A stretch of DNA of 64,000 bases from the NCBI RefSeq assembly GCF_005281615.1, contig NZ_SZZM01000004.1, forward strand, positions 186,001 to 250,000, in the 5' to 3' direction. Position 1 is the first letter of the stretch, and the number at the start of each line of letters is the position of its first letter. The notes under the pieces are model-generated. The model saw only the letters and a list, made by a program, of their open reading frames with translations. It did not search any database and had not been told where the DNA came from. Made by a program: the position numbers and the translations under genes. This DNA is from Rhodoligotrophos defluvii (lineage in GTDB: Bacteria; Pseudomonadota; Alphaproteobacteria; Rhizobiales; Im1). Below, piece by piece: positions 33,459 to 42,434 of the stretch.

Positions 33459-34463
33459 TCAGATGTCTCCCTGTTGCGCGGTCTGCTCGTCGCGCGGGTT
33501 GACGATGCTGTCGATGATGATGGCGAGCAGCAGGATGAAGCTCTTGATCACGTTCTGCAGCGTGTACTGCACGTCCAGGATGGTCATGCCGTTCAGCAGC
33601 GTGCCGATCAGCAGGGTTCCGACGATCACGTTGCGCACGCCGCCCTTGCCGCCGGAAAGGCTGATGCCGCCGAGCACGACCACGAGAATGACGTCGTAGA
33701 TCAGCGTGGAATTCACGATGCGCGTGTTCATGCTGGTCACGCCGGTGGCGACGATCAGCCCGGCGCCGTAGCCGATCACGGCCGAGATCGCGTATTGCAG
33801 CACTGTCAGCGGCCGCACCGGCAGACCGGTGATCCGGGCGGCGGACGGGTTGTCGCCGGTCGCATGGATGAACTGGCCCGGACGCGTGCGGCGAAGAACC
33901 ATCGCGAGCAGCGCGGCCGTCAGCACGAACAGCAGAATGGGGACGGGCACGCCCCAGATCTCGCCGCCCCCGATCCAGCCGATCGCGGCGGCATTCTTCG
34001 GCATGGCGATCACGTCCTGGCTGAACAGGGCGAACCGGCCGAAGCCATAGACGAAGGCGCCCATGGCCAGGGTGGCGAACAAGGGTGGGATCTCCACATA
34101 GGCGATGAGCCATCCGGAGGCAGCGCCGACGCAGACGGCAAAGGTCAGGCCGATGGCGAGTGCGAACCACAGCGGTATTCCGCCGTCCGCCAGCATGAAC
34201 GCAAACGCGGTGCTGATCGCCATGGTCGCAATCAGCGACAAATCGATGCCGCGGCCGATGACGACGACCGCCATGCCGATGGCAAGAATGCCGAGCACGG
34301 AGACGCTGCGGATCAGCGCGATCAGGTTGCCGTAGCTGAGGAAATTCGGCAGTGCGATTGCAAACCCGCAGAACATCAGCAACCAGAGCAAAAAGACGAT
34401 GCGCTCCTGAGAGAAAAACTTCTGCATTGTTCTTGTCGGTACTTCGATGGGTGGAAGCGCCAT
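33459..34463 (-). CDS. Ribose-type ABC importer permease
   Basis: The 334-residue membrane protein of the RbsC family has about ten helices, with VVVIGRGIDLSLIATMA after the third helix and RRTRPGQFIHATGDNPSAA before the coupling loop. It lacks the propeller of its partner permease. The two would form a heterodimer, so one propeller per transporter. It is the first gene of the operon and divergent from the AraC regulator. The ATG at 34463 lies close to its GGAGG box; an in-frame ATG at 34427 is an alternative. Confidence 0.9.
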   Translation of the reverse strand: MALPPIEVPTRTMQKFFSQERIVFLLWLLMFCGFAIALPNFLSYGNLIALIRSVSVLGILAIGMAVVVIGRGIDLSLIATMAISTAFAFMLADGGIPLWFALAIGLTFAVCVGAASGWLIAYVEIPPLFATLAMGAFVYGFGRFALFSQDVIAMPKNAAAIGWIGGGEIWGVPVPILLFVLTAALLAMVLRRTRPGQFIHATGDNPSAARITGLPVRPLTVLQYAISAVIGYGAGLIVATGVTSMNTRIVNSTLIYDVILVVVLGGISLSGGKGGVRNVIVGTLLIGTLLNGMTILDVQYTLQNVIKSFILLLAIIIDSIVNPRDEQTAQQGDI

Positions 34464-34675
34464 TCCTCCAGAGGCTGTCAGGCCCCAGTCTCGGCCATGT
34501 CATAGTCGGTCGCGATGACGAGCTCTTGCCTGGCTCTGCTAAGGATTTACGTCAGAGTGCAATCGCCATGGGCAATGGTTGAGGGATGTTCTGAGATGTG
34601 CTTTTCTCGGAACGGAGAGCAAGCTCATAAAAACCCGCACAAAAGCTTGCATGCACACAGCTCTGGGAGGAAGTT
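34464..34675. promoter_or_regulatory. Divergent promoter region of AraC regulator and transporter operon
   Basis: This 212-base gap separates the divergent genes. It holds small dyads, CCAT-N5-ATGG at 34566-34578 and TCTC-N6-GAGA at 34605-34618, and a locally AT-rich stretch near 34620-34650. I see no certain promoter. A small open frame inside it lacks coding character. Confidence 0.3.
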
Positions 34676-35638
34676 GTGGAGACCGTCTTCGATACCGGCT
34701 CACTGCCGCGCCCGCGTCGCTTCCAGGAATGGCAGGCGGCCATCTGCGATCTCTATGCCCATGTGGACGTCGCCTCCGATCGGCAGGAGAACTGGGACGG
34801 CTATGTGAGGGAAGCGCATTTCGGCTCGCTCACGTTGACCGATACGCTGCTCTCCCGGCAGGTCATCTCGCGCCGAAGGCGCCATCTCGCCCGGCTGGAC
34901 AACGACAACTACTTCCTGACCATTCCCCAGAATGGCAGCATCGTCTGCGTGCAGGGCGGTTCGGATGTCATGGTGAATTGCGGCCTTGCGGGCCTGTTCA
35001 CGGTGGCGGAGGAATATGACCTCCACTATGCCTCCAAGGTTCGCGCCTACTATGTGGAGCTTTCCCGGGAGGATTTTGCCGCGCGGTTCTCGGCCAAGGA
35101 TCGGCCGCCGCTGACGACGACCTTGAATATCGGTACCGGCCTCGGACGGATCGTGGCGGAATTGTGCGCGCTGCTCTCGGCGGAGGCGCCGCGTCTCGAC
35201 GCGGTGCAACGCGAGCGGTTGGGGCAGCAGTTCATGGACGTGCTGGCGCTCGCGATCCAGTCCAGGCGGTCGGACGAGCCGGTTGGCGACCATCTCGTCC
35301 AGCAGGCGCGGTTGAGATCGATCAAGGACTATATCGAGAGGCATCTGGCGAACCCCAACCTCTCACTGGCCTCGATCGCCAGGAACAACGGGATCTCGCT
35401 GCGCTATCTTCATCACCTGTTCCGGGCCGGCCATGAATCAGCCGCGGAGTGGATATGGCACAGGCGATTGCAGCGCTGCTACGACATGCTCGCCTCGCCG
35501 GACTTCGCCCATCTGTCCATCACGGAGATCGCCTACTCGATGGGGTTCAGCAGCTCGTCCCATTTCAGCAATCTGTTCCGCAGCACCTTCGGCATCCGGC
35601 CGTCGGACGCGCGCCACGCGCGTCGCCGCCCGATCTGA
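34676..35638 (+). CDS. AraC-family transcriptional regulator
   Basis: The 320-residue regulator has an N-terminal AraC-binding-like domain (about residues 50-190) and a C-terminal double helix-turn-helix (about 215-315), ending with ITEIAYSMGFSSSSHFSNLF. It resembles the FeaR/AraC-binding-like group. The start is a GTG, with GGGAGG five bases upstream. It is divergent from the seven-gene transporter operon and probably activates it in response to the imported compound. Confidence 0.9.
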   Translation: METVFDTGSLPRPRRFQEWQAAICDLYAHVDVASDRQENWDGYVREAHFGSLTLTDTLLSRQVISRRRRHLARLDNDNYFLTIPQNGSIVCVQGGSDVMVNCGLAGLFTVAEEYDLHYASKVRAYYVELSREDFAARFSAKDRPPLTTTLNIGTGLGRIVAELCALLSAEAPRLDAVQRERLGQQFMDVLALAIQSRRSDEPVGDHLVQQARLRSIKDYIERHLANPNLSLASIARNNGISLRYLHHLFRAGHESAAEWIWHRRLQRCYDMLASPDFAHLSITEIAYSMGFSSSSHFSNLFRSTFGIRPSDARHARRRPI

Positions 35639-35666
35639 GCTTTTCGGAGCCAGGGCCGGGGACGGG

Positions 35667-36434
35667 TCAGACCCCGCCATAGGCGGTCCAGCCTCCATCG
35701 ACGATCAAGGTGGCGCCGGTCACGAAGGAGGCGGCATCCGACACCAGGAACGCCACGGCCGCGGCGACTTCGCTCGGCTGGCCCAGGCGGCGCATCGGGG
35801 TCCGCGCTGCGATCCGCGCCCGGTCCAGCCCTTCCGCGAACATGCCGCGCGCCATTTGGGTATCGATGAACCCGGGAGCGACGCAGTTGACTCGGAGGTT
35901 CTTGCCGGCCCATTCGCAGGCGAGGTTCCGGGTCAGGTGAATGACGGCCGCCTTCGAAACGCCGTAAGCATTCGAGCCGGGAAAGCCGCCGAGCCCGGTG
36001 ATCGATGCGACATTCACGATCGCGCCGGGCATTGCCCGCTGCAATGCATGCCGGGCGAATTCACGGCAGGCGAGATAGGTGCCCCGCAGGTTGACCCCGA
36101 TCACGTGCTCCCACACGTCCAGCCGCTGGTCGGCGGTCCGTACTAGCGGCTCCGCCACACCGGCATTGTTGATGAGCAGGTCCACGGCTCCGGCCGCGCT
36201 CCAGGCTTGCGCCATCATGCCGATGACGCCGGCCTCGCGCGAAATGTCTGCAGCCAGGACCAGCGTGTCGTCCGGCAGCCCGCACGAGGAGACATCGAGC
36301 CGCTCCGGGTTGAGATCGGCGATGACCACGCGGGCACCCTCCCGCGCCAGATGGCAGGCGATGGCGAGGCCTATTCCACCTGCCGCACCGGTCACCAGCG
36401 CCGTTCTGCCGCGGAACGTTCCGGGCGCCGTCAT
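35667..36434 (-). CDS. Short-chain dehydrogenase/reductase
   Basis: The 255-residue classical SDR has TGAAGGIG (residues 15-22), NNAG (about 89-92), serine in NVASITG and YGVSK. It ends with VTGATLIVDGGW. It overlaps the enoyl-CoA hydratase gene by ATGA, so it may oxidise the 3-hydroxyacyl-CoA or another alcohol made by the hydratase. It is the last gene of the CoA-transferase/thiolase/hydratase operon. Confidence 0.9.
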   Translation of the reverse strand: MTAPGTFRGRTALVTGAAGGIGLAIACHLAREGARVVIADLNPERLDVSSCGLPDDTLVLAADISREAGVIGMMAQAWSAAGAVDLLINNAGVAEPLVRTADQRLDVWEHVIGVNLRGTYLACREFARHALQRAMPGAIVNVASITGLGGFPGSNAYGVSKAAVIHLTRNLACEWAGKNLRVNCVAPGFIDTQMARGMFAEGLDRARIAARTPMRRLGQPSEVAAAVAFLVSDAASFVTGATLIVDGGWTAYGGV

Positions 36435-37237
36435 TTGCGCGTGGCCTCATGATCGGCCGCGGCCTTCGCACGGGCTTGGAACGCCCGGACCAGGCGCCGG
36501 TGATCTTCCGACGCATTGGTGAGCGCTTCATAGGCCAGTCCGGTATCCATCATGCTGTGGGCGAGCTGCTTCAGCGCGATGTTCACGGTCGTCTTGCTCC
36601 AGCGGATGGCCTTGATCGCACCGCCCGCGAGGCGGTCGGCGAACGCGTCGACCTCCGCATCCAGCCGTTCCGTCGGCACCGCGTGGTTGATCAGCCCGAT
36701 TTCGGCCGCGCGCCGGGCGGAAATGCGGTCGCCGGTCATCAGATATTCCTTCGCGCGGGCAAAGCCGATGAGTTGCGGCCAGATCACCGCGCCCCCATCG
36801 CCTGCCACCATGCCGATGGAGACGTGAGGATCGGCGAGATACGTGTTCTCGTCCGCGAAGATGACGTCGCAGAACAGCGCGATGGTCGCGCCGAGTCCTA
36901 TGGCCGGCCCATTGACCTTCGCGATGATTGGCTTCTCGCAGTCCAGCAGGCTGAAAATGATGGCTTTCGCGTCGCGGACCACCTCTTCGAACTTGCTGTG
37001 GTCTTCGATCGACTCGTTCAGCCAGTTCAAATCGCCCCCGGCGCAAAAGGCGCGGCCGGCGCCGGTGACCACGATGACGTCGGAGTCCGGGTCATGTGCC
37101 GCGTCGTTGAAGACCCGCGCCAGTTCCCGATGCAGGACGCCGTCGGTGGCGTTCAGAACATCCGGACGGTTCAGCGTCAGCGTCAGAACCCGTCCGCGGC
37201 GACCGAACCGGATTGCCTCGTATTCGCTGTCCTTCAT
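36431..37237 (-). CDS. Enoyl-CoA hydratase/isomerase family protein
   Basis: This 268-residue crotonase-fold protein would hydrate or isomerise an enoyl-CoA. Oxyanion-hole elements are visible in GAGRAFCAGGDL (about residue 58-69) and GPAIGLGATIALFCD (about 105-119). The start at 37237 gives a normal family length; an in-frame ATG at 37276 would add 13 residues with no better box. A 158-base gap with a stem-loop separates it from the thiolase gene, so a second promoter is possible. Confidence 0.87.
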   Translation of the reverse strand: MKDSEYEAIRFGRRGRVLTLTLNRPDVLNATDGVLHRELARVFNDAAHDPDSDVIVVTGAGRAFCAGGDLNWLNESIEDHSKFEEVVRDAKAIIFSLLDCEKPIIAKVNGPAIGLGATIALFCDVIFADENTYLADPHVSIGMVAGDGGAVIWPQLIGFARAKEYLMTGDRISARRAAEIGLINHAVPTERLDAEVDAFADRLAGGAIKAIRWSKTTVNIALKQLAHSMMDTGLAYEALTNASEDHRRLVRAFQARAKAAADHEATRK

Positions 37238-37377
37238 TCCCTCAGCCCGTGCGTTTCCTTCCGTCGAGCGCTTCATCGCGCCCAACCATGGATAACGCCC
37301 GGTACAGAGGGCGGCTTGCCTCGTTGCGCATCACCTTTGAACCAGGGCGCAATCCGAAATGCCGCGCGCCGATCTCG

Positions 37378-37395
37378 TCGGGCGAGCCCGCCCGA
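37378..37395 (-). terminator. Stem-loop between thiolase and hydratase genes
   Basis: TCGGGCG and CGCCCGA form a perfect 7-bp stem around AGCC, touching the base next to the thiolase stop codon. There is no U-run on the coding strand. Nothing else stands out in 37238-37377. Confidence 0.4.
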
Positions 37396-38601
37396 TCAAG
37401 CCTTCTCCATCGCGATGGCGATACCCTGGCCGACACCGATGCACATGGTGGCCAGCGCCAATCTTGCACCGCGCTCGCCAAGCTCGAGCGCGGCCGTGCC
37501 GGTGATGCGCGCGCCGGACATGCCGAGCGGATGGCCGAGCGCGATGGCCCCTCCATGAGGGTTCACATGCGCCGCATCCTCGGGGATGTCGAGTTGGCGG
37601 AGCACCGCGATCGCCTGCGCGGCGAAGGCCTCGTTGAGCTCGACCACGCCGAAGTCCTGCGGCCTCAAGCCAAGCCGCCCGCACAGCTTGCGTGTTGCCG
37701 GCACCGGGCCGATGCCCATGAGGCGCGGCTCGACGCCAGCCACGGCACCGCCAAGGATGCGCGCCAGTGGTCGCAGCCCGTATTTCCGCGCCGCGCCCTC
37801 GGATGCGATGATCAGCGCCGCCGCGCCGTCATTGACGCCCGAAGCATTGCCCGCCGTCACCGTGCCGCCCTGCCGGAACGGTGTCGGCAGCTTCGCCAGC
37901 ACCTCGACGGTGGTGTCGGGGCGCGGATGCTCGTCTGTGGAGACGACGACAGGATCCCCTTTCCGTTGCTGGACCGGAACCGGCACGATCTCCTTTTCGA
38001 ACCTGCCGCTGGCCTGCGCTGCGGCCGCCTTGTGGTGGCTGCGCACCGAAAACGCGTCCTGGTCCGCCCGGCTGATCTGAAAGTCCTCCGCCACGTTCTC
38101 GGCTGTCTCGGGCATGGAGTCGACGCCATATCGCTCTTTGATCAGCCGGTTCACGAAGCGCCAGCCGATGGTGGTGTCATAGATCTCCGCATTGCGGGAG
38201 AAAGCCGCCTCGGCCTTCGGCATGACGAAAGGCGCGCGGCTCATCGATTCGACGCCCCCGGTGATCACCAGATCCGCCTCGCCGGCCTTGATGGCGCGCG
38301 CCGCGATCGCCACCGCATCCATTCCCGACCCGCAGAGCCGGTTCACCGTCGAGCCCGGCACCTCCAGGGGAAGACCCGCAAGCAGCAGCGCCATGCGCGC
38401 GACATTCCGGTTGTCCTCTCCCGCCTGGTTGGCGCAGCCATAGATCACATCATCGACGGCGGCCCAGTCCACCTGCGGGTTGCGGCTCATCAGCGCCTTC
38501 AGGGGAATGGCCGCGAGATCGTCCGTGCGCACCGACGAGAGCTGCCCGCCGAAGCGGCCGATAGGCGTGCGGACGTAATCGCACAGGAACGCTTCGGGCA
38601 T
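37396..38601 (-). CDS. Acetyl-CoA C-acyltransferase (3-oxoadipyl-CoA thiolase-like)
   Basis: This 401-residue degradative thiolase would split a 3-oxoacyl-CoA to acetyl-CoA and a shortened acyl-CoA. It has the nucleophilic cysteine in [11 protein letters not shown] (about residue 90), [14 protein letters not shown] with the catalytic histidine, and the second cysteine in TMCIGVGQG. The N-terminus [15 protein letters not shown] and the CoA-transferase neighbours point to the PcaF type, which finishes the beta-ketoadipate pathway. Ring-cleavage genes are not present. It starts one base before the CoA-transferase B stop region. Confidence 0.9.
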   Translation of the reverse strand: MPEAFLCDYVRTPIGRFGGQLSSVRTDDLAAIPLKALMSRNPQVDWAAVDDVIYGCANQAGEDNRNVARMALLLAGLPLEVPGSTVNRLCGSGMDAVAIAARAIKAGEADLVITGGVESMSRAPFVMPKAEAAFSRNAEIYDTTIGWRFVNRLIKERYGVDSMPETAENVAEDFQISRADQDAFSVRSHHKAAAAQASGRFEKEIVPVPVQQRKGDPVVVSTDEHPRPDTTVEVLAKLPTPFRQGGTVTAGNASGVNDGAAALIIASEGAARKYGLRPLARILGGAVAGVEPRLMGIGPVPATRKLCGRLGLRPQDFGVVELNEAFAAQAIAVLRQLDIPEDAAHVNPHGGAIALGHPLGMSGARITGTAALELGERGARLALATMCIGVGQGIAIAMEKA

Positions 38602-39408
38602 TCAGGCATCCTCCCGTCTCTTGGCGGCCGTATCATGCGCGGCTTTGGTGCGCGCCTGCAGGTCGCGCAGTGTCGTCAGTTCCAGTTCGGTCGGTGGCGG
38701 CGTTATGTCCAGCCTTTCGGCGAAGCGCGCCGGCCAGCCGCATGTTTCCGCCACCTGCTCCGGTGTCACGCCGGGATGCAGCGCCGTGACCACGAACTCC
38801 TTGGTCACGGGGTCGGGCTTCCACACGGCGAGGTCCGTGATGAGCAGGGTCGGCCCTGCCGTCTCGATACCCAGGCGCTTGCGGTGGTCGCCGCCTTCGC
38901 CATGCCCGAACGAGGTGACGAAGTCGATGCTTTCCACCATGCTGCGCCGCGACTGCGCCATGGTGATGTATATCTCTCTTGCGCTGGTCGCGATTTCTGG
39001 CGCGCCGCCCCCGCCGGGCAGCCGCGTCTTCGGCTGCGCATAGTCGCCGATCACCGTGGTGTTGATGTTGCCGAACCGGTCGACTTGCGCCGCTCCGAGA
39101 AAGCCGATCGAGATGCGGCCGCCCTGCAGCCAGTAGCGGAACATCTCCGGAACAGACACGGTGGTGATCGCGGTGTCGCAGAGCTCGCCGTCGCCGATCG
39201 ACAGCGGCAGCACGTCCGGCGCGGTCCCGATCGTTCCCGACTCGTAGATCAGGGTGATGTCGGGCGCATGGGTCAGCCGCGCCACATTGCATGCGGCGGA
39301 CGGCGCGCCGATCCCCACGAAACAGACGTCGTCATTCTTCAGCGCCCGGCTCGCCGCGATCGTCATCATCTCCGACGGTGTGAAGGCGTTTGCGGTTGTC
39401 TCGGTCAT
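38602..39408 (-). CDS. CoA-transferase subunit B (CatJ/GctB-like)
   Basis: The 268-residue beta subunit of a family I CoA-transferase carries the catalytic glutamate in LIYESGTIG (about residue 56). Further family parts are GGRISIGFLGAAQVDRFGNIN and the LPGGGGA loop. Size fits the CatJ/GctB branch (about 260) rather than the shorter PcaJ/ScoB (about 215). It would move CoA from succinyl-CoA or another donor onto 3-oxoadipate or a related acid. It overlaps subunit A by ATGA. Confidence 0.88.
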   Translation of the reverse strand: MTETTANAFTPSEMMTIAASRALKNDDVCFVGIGAPSAACNVARLTHAPDITLIYESGTIGTAPDVLPLSIGDGELCDTAITTVSVPEMFRYWLQGGRISIGFLGAAQVDRFGNINTTVIGDYAQPKTRLPGGGGAPEIATSAREIYITMAQSRRSMVESIDFVTSFGHGEGGDHRKRLGIETAGPTLLITDLAVWKPDPVTKEFVVTALHPGVTPEQVAETCGWPARFAERLDITPPPTELELTTLRDLQARTKAAHDTAAKRREDA

Positions 39409-40262
39409 GCGGCCTTCCTCAGATGCGCCACGCGCGCGGCAAACTCGTCCGGCGTCCTCTCCATCACGTTCTTCTGCATCCATGCGCGAAATCGCTCCCG
39501 GTCTGCGGCGATTGCGTCCCATTCCACATAGGCGGCGTTGTCGCGCACGTAATAGCCATGCGTATAGGACGGATGCGCCCCGCCGGGCACCACGGCGATG
39601 GCCGTGACCGTCCAGGACGGCAGCACGCACATGTTCGGATGCAGGTCCTTGAAATCGTCGACGACCTCCTCCACGGTCACCACCGAACGCTTTGACGCCA
39701 GCACCGCCTGCTTCTGCACGCCGACGATCCCCTCGATCAGCACGTTGCCCTTTCGGTCGGCCTTCTGCGCATGGATGAACGCCACGTCCGGCCGCAGCGC
39801 CGGCACCGCCGCCAGCTCTTCGCCGGTGAAGGGACAGGTCACGGTCTTGATGGTGGGCGTCACCCTCGCCAGCTCGGCGCCGCGATAGCCGCGCAACACG
39901 GCGAAGGGCAGGCCCGCCGCGCCGGCATCATACGCATTGGCCATCGCGGAATGGCTGTGCTCCTCGAGCTCCAGCGGTCCCGGCCAGCCATTCTCCACCG
40001 CATCGCGGATGCGGCGCAGCAGCCCGACGCCCGGGTTGCCGGCATAGGAGAAGATCATCTTCCGCGCCAGCCCCATGCCGATCATCTGGTCGTAGATCAG
40101 GTCGGGCGTCATGCGGATCAGCGTCAGGTCCCGCACGCCCTGCCGGATGGCCTCGTGGGCGGCGGCCGTCGGGATCAGATGGGTGAAGCCCTCGAAGGCG
40201 GCGGCATCGCCGGCCCTCAGGTTTTCCGAGACCGCTTGTGAAAGCGGCATGAAAGTCGCCAT
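39405..40262 (-). CDS. CoA-transferase subunit A (CatI/GctA-like)
   Basis: The 285-residue alpha subunit of the same CoA-transferase is recognised by FEGFTHLIPTAAAHE near the N-terminus, the EEHSHSAMANAYDAGAAGLPF segment and VAFIHAQKADRKGN. Size matches CatI (about 280). As the first gene of the operon it lies 112 bases from the divergent IclR regulator, with two palindromes between them. Confidence 0.88.
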   Translation of the reverse strand: MATFMPLSQAVSENLRAGDAAAFEGFTHLIPTAAAHEAIRQGVRDLTLIRMTPDLIYDQMIGMGLARKMIFSYAGNPGVGLLRRIRDAVENGWPGPLELEEHSHSAMANAYDAGAAGLPFAVLRGYRGAELARVTPTIKTVTCPFTGEELAAVPALRPDVAFIHAQKADRKGNVLIEGIVGVQKQAVLASKRSVVTVEEVVDDFKDLHPNMCVLPSWTVTAIAVVPGGAHPSYTHGYYVRDNAAYVEWDAIAADRERFRAWMQKNVMERTPDEFAARVAHLRKAA

Positions 40263-40279
40263 GCCCCCGCCTCAGAGAA

Positions 40280-40313
40280 GTTCGTATTGCGAACAGATGT
40301 ATCTCATGCGATA
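40280..40313. promoter_or_regulatory. Two palindromes, probable IclR operators
   Basis: GTTCGTATTGCGAAC (40280-40294) has perfect 5-bp arms around 5 bases. TATCTCATGCGATA (40300-40313) has TATC/GATA arms around 6 bases. Both lie in the 112-base gap between the IclR gene and the CoA-transferase operon. IclR-type regulators of aromatic pathways bind short palindromes of this size at such divergent promoters. Confidence 0.55.
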
Positions 40314-40374
40314 CTGTTAGATCGCACGCGGGCGGAAAAGTCAATCGCTCCCGGCCTGTCTGTGGTGGAGCTGC

Positions 40375-41148
40375 ATGAACGATCAGGTCATATCGCGCGA
40401 CCATGTGGGCTCGCTGGAGCGCGGCCTTGCGGTCCTGGAGATTCTTGCGCGGCATCCGTCCGGCATGACCCTCACCGAGATGGCGGCGGAGGCTGGGTTG
40501 ACCCGCGCGGGAGCCCGCCGTTTCCTGCTCACGCTGACGGCCTTGGGCTATGCCACGCGGTCCGGCCGGCTGTTCGCGCTGTCGCCGCGTCTCCTGACCA
40601 TCGCGCGGACCTGGCTGCAGAGCGCCTCGCTCTGGAGCCATGCCGAGCCGTTCATGCGCGAGGTCGCCGCGGCCGTGAACGAATCCTGCTCGGCCGCGGT
40701 GCTTTCGGAACAGGATGTCGTCTACGTCGCGCGTGTTCCCGGCCGCCGCATCTTGAGCGTGGCGCTCAATGTCGGCACCCGCTTGCCCGCCTGGTGCACC
40801 TCCATGGGCCGCGTGCTGCTGTCCGAGTTGCCCGAGGCCGAGCTGCGCGCGTTCCTCCGGCGCGCCGATATCATCGCGCGGACGGTGAAGACCATCACCG
40901 ACAGGGAGGCGCTGGCGGCGGAGATTGTCCGGGTGAAGGAAAAAGGCTTCGCCGTCGTGGACGAGGAGCTGGAGATCGGGCTGCGCTCGATCGCCGTGCC
41001 GATCCGCAACCGCTCCGGCGCGATGGTGGCGGCCATCAACGTCTCCACGCAGCCCGGGCGCTTTTCGATCGACGACATGGAGCGCGAAATCCTCCCCCGA
41101 TTGCGCAATGCCGCCCGGGCGATCGAGGATTACTTCGTCGTCCAATAG
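40375..41148 (+). CDS. IclR-family transcriptional regulator (PcaR/PobR-like)
   Basis: The 257-residue regulator has an N-terminal winged helix (about residues 12-70: GSLERGLAVLEILARHP, AGLTRAGARRFLLTL) and an IclR effector domain with LPAWCTSMGRVLL and GLRSIAVPIRN. The closest functional group by layout and context is PcaR/PobR/PcaU, which senses 3-oxoadipate or aromatic acids. It is divergent from the CoA-transferase/thiolase operon and probably controls it. Confidence 0.93.
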   Translation: MNDQVISRDHVGSLERGLAVLEILARHPSGMTLTEMAAEAGLTRAGARRFLLTLTALGYATRSGRLFALSPRLLTIARTWLQSASLWSHAEPFMREVAAAVNESCSAAVLSEQDVVYVARVPGRRILSVALNVGTRLPAWCTSMGRVLLSELPEAELRAFLRRADIIARTVKTITDREALAAEIVRVKEKGFAVVDEELEIGLRSIAVPIRNRSGAMVAAINVSTQPGRFSIDDMEREILPRLRNAARAIEDYFVVQ

Positions 41149-41219
41149 CAGCAGGGTATTCTGCGCGCTCGATGATAGAGTGCGGGGAGATTCAGCCCGG
41201 ATCAGTCGAGGAGCAGGGG

Positions 41220-41822
41220 ATGGATTTCCATGAAGTGTCGCCGAAGGGTGGGCTGGCGGTTCGCCTGAACACGGGGAGAACGCTGCGGATCGTCACCCCG
41301 AAGGGGCAACAGGCCGCCGACTTCTTCGCCTACAGCGCCAGCAATCTGCGCGAGTGGCTATCGCCCATGCACACCTGGGTCACCACCCGTTCGGTGAAAC
41401 CGCGGGCCGGTGACACCTTGCTCAGCTGCTTCCGGCGACCCATGCTCGATTTCACGGCCGACAGCGCCGGCGGTGTCCACGATATGATGATCGCCGCGTG
41501 CGATCAGGCGCGCTACGAGCAGTTTGGCGTCGAAGGACCCCACGCCAGCTGCGCCGAGAACCTGAGGGTGGCCATGAGCCGCCTCGGCCATGTCGTCGAC
41601 GTCGTTCCCCAGCCCGTGAACTTCTTCACCAACACCCATGTCGAGCCGGACGGCAAGCTCGTCTCCCCGCCAAATCCGGTGCCGCCGGGAGCGTTCGTGG
41701 AACTGAAGGCACGGATGGATCTGGTGTGCGTGGTCTCGTCCTGCCCCTTCGATCTCCAGGTGCCGGGCTGGACCATCAATGCCGCCGCCGGTCCGACGGA
41801 ACTGCATCTGGAGATCCGTTGA
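41220..41822 (+). CDS. DUF1989 (urea-carboxylase-associated family) protein
   Basis: This 200-residue DUF1989 protein belongs to a family named for genes next to urea carboxylase, with no firmly known activity. Visible conserved parts are TPKGQQAADFFAYSA, the CAENL/NFFTNTHV stretch with cysteine and histidine, and the final SSCPFDLQVPGW. No urea carboxylase is adjacent, but a split urea-carboxylase-like set lies 25 kb to the left. A GAGGAG box six bases upstream supports the ATG at 41220. It follows the IclR gene in the same direction. Confidence 0.85.
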   Translation: MDFHEVSPKGGLAVRLNTGRTLRIVTPKGQQAADFFAYSASNLREWLSPMHTWVTTRSVKPRAGDTLLSCFRRPMLDFTADSAGGVHDMMIAACDQARYEQFGVEGPHASCAENLRVAMSRLGHVVDVVPQPVNFFTNTHVEPDGKLVSPPNPVPPGAFVELKARMDLVCVVSSCPFDLQVPGWTINAAAGPTELHLEIR

Positions 41823-41906
41823 GCGCAAAAATTTATCCCGTCATGTCACACGCGGGCGGTCTCGGCTCGTCTTCTCATCGCAAGTACCCATGACGGAGAA
41901 CCGACG

Positions 41907-42365
41907 ATGACATCCCGACCAAATCCGTTCGCCACGCGCTTTGATCTGATACAGCCTTTGATTGACTTCGGAAAGTCGAGCCAGGAGGGGCTCGATCCGG
42001 CCATTCAGGAACTCGTCAAGATTCGCGCGTCCCAGATCAATGGCTGCGGCAAGTGCCTGCAGATGCACGTGAGCGACGCACGCCGGAACGGCGAGACCGA
42101 GGAGCGTATCTACATGCTCGATGCATGGCGGGAGTCGTCGCTCTACAGCGACAGCGAACGCGCCGTCCTGGCATGGACCGAAGCCCTGACGCGGGTCGAA
42201 CAGACCGGCGCGCCCGACGAGGCTTACGAGGCGCTCAAGTCGCATTTCAGCGAGGAGGAGCAGATCAAGATCACCCTGCTCATTGCCGCGATCAACGCCT
42301 TCAACCGGGTGAATATCGGCTTGCGGGTCAGATCCGTGGTGCCTGGCGGGCGGAAGGCGGCCTGA
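41907..42365 (+). CDS. AhpD-like / carboxymuconolactone decarboxylase family protein
   Basis: This 152-residue all-helical protein carries the AhpD-type redox motif CGKC followed by LQMH (about residues 47-54), which in AhpD supports peroxidase activity with a proton-relay histidine. The ERAVLAWTEALT helix is also typical. It is therefore more likely a redox or stress protein than a muconolactone decarboxylase, despite the beta-ketoadipate-type genes nearby. It stands alone 84 bases after the DUF1989 gene. Confidence 0.87.
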   Translation: MTSRPNPFATRFDLIQPLIDFGKSSQEGLDPAIQELVKIRASQINGCGKCLQMHVSDARRNGETEERIYMLDAWRESSLYSDSERAVLAWTEALTRVEQTGAPDEAYEALKSHFSEEEQIKITLLIAAINAFNRVNIGLRVRSVVPGGRKAA

Positions 42366-42434
42366 CAGCCCGGAATGACGTGAGCCTCTGATGATGCTTG
42401 CTCTGGTGGCGCCGCACTTGCCGATCGGACGAGA

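Noticed and set aside
34552-34743. 63-codon minus-strand frame in the AraC gap
   Set aside because: It overlaps the AraC start and has no ribosome-binding site or coding character.
41907-42365. 4-carboxymuconolactone decarboxylase (pcaC)
   Set aside because: The CGKC-plus-histidine redox motif is that of AhpD-like proteins, and no other ring-cleavage-pathway gene is beside it.
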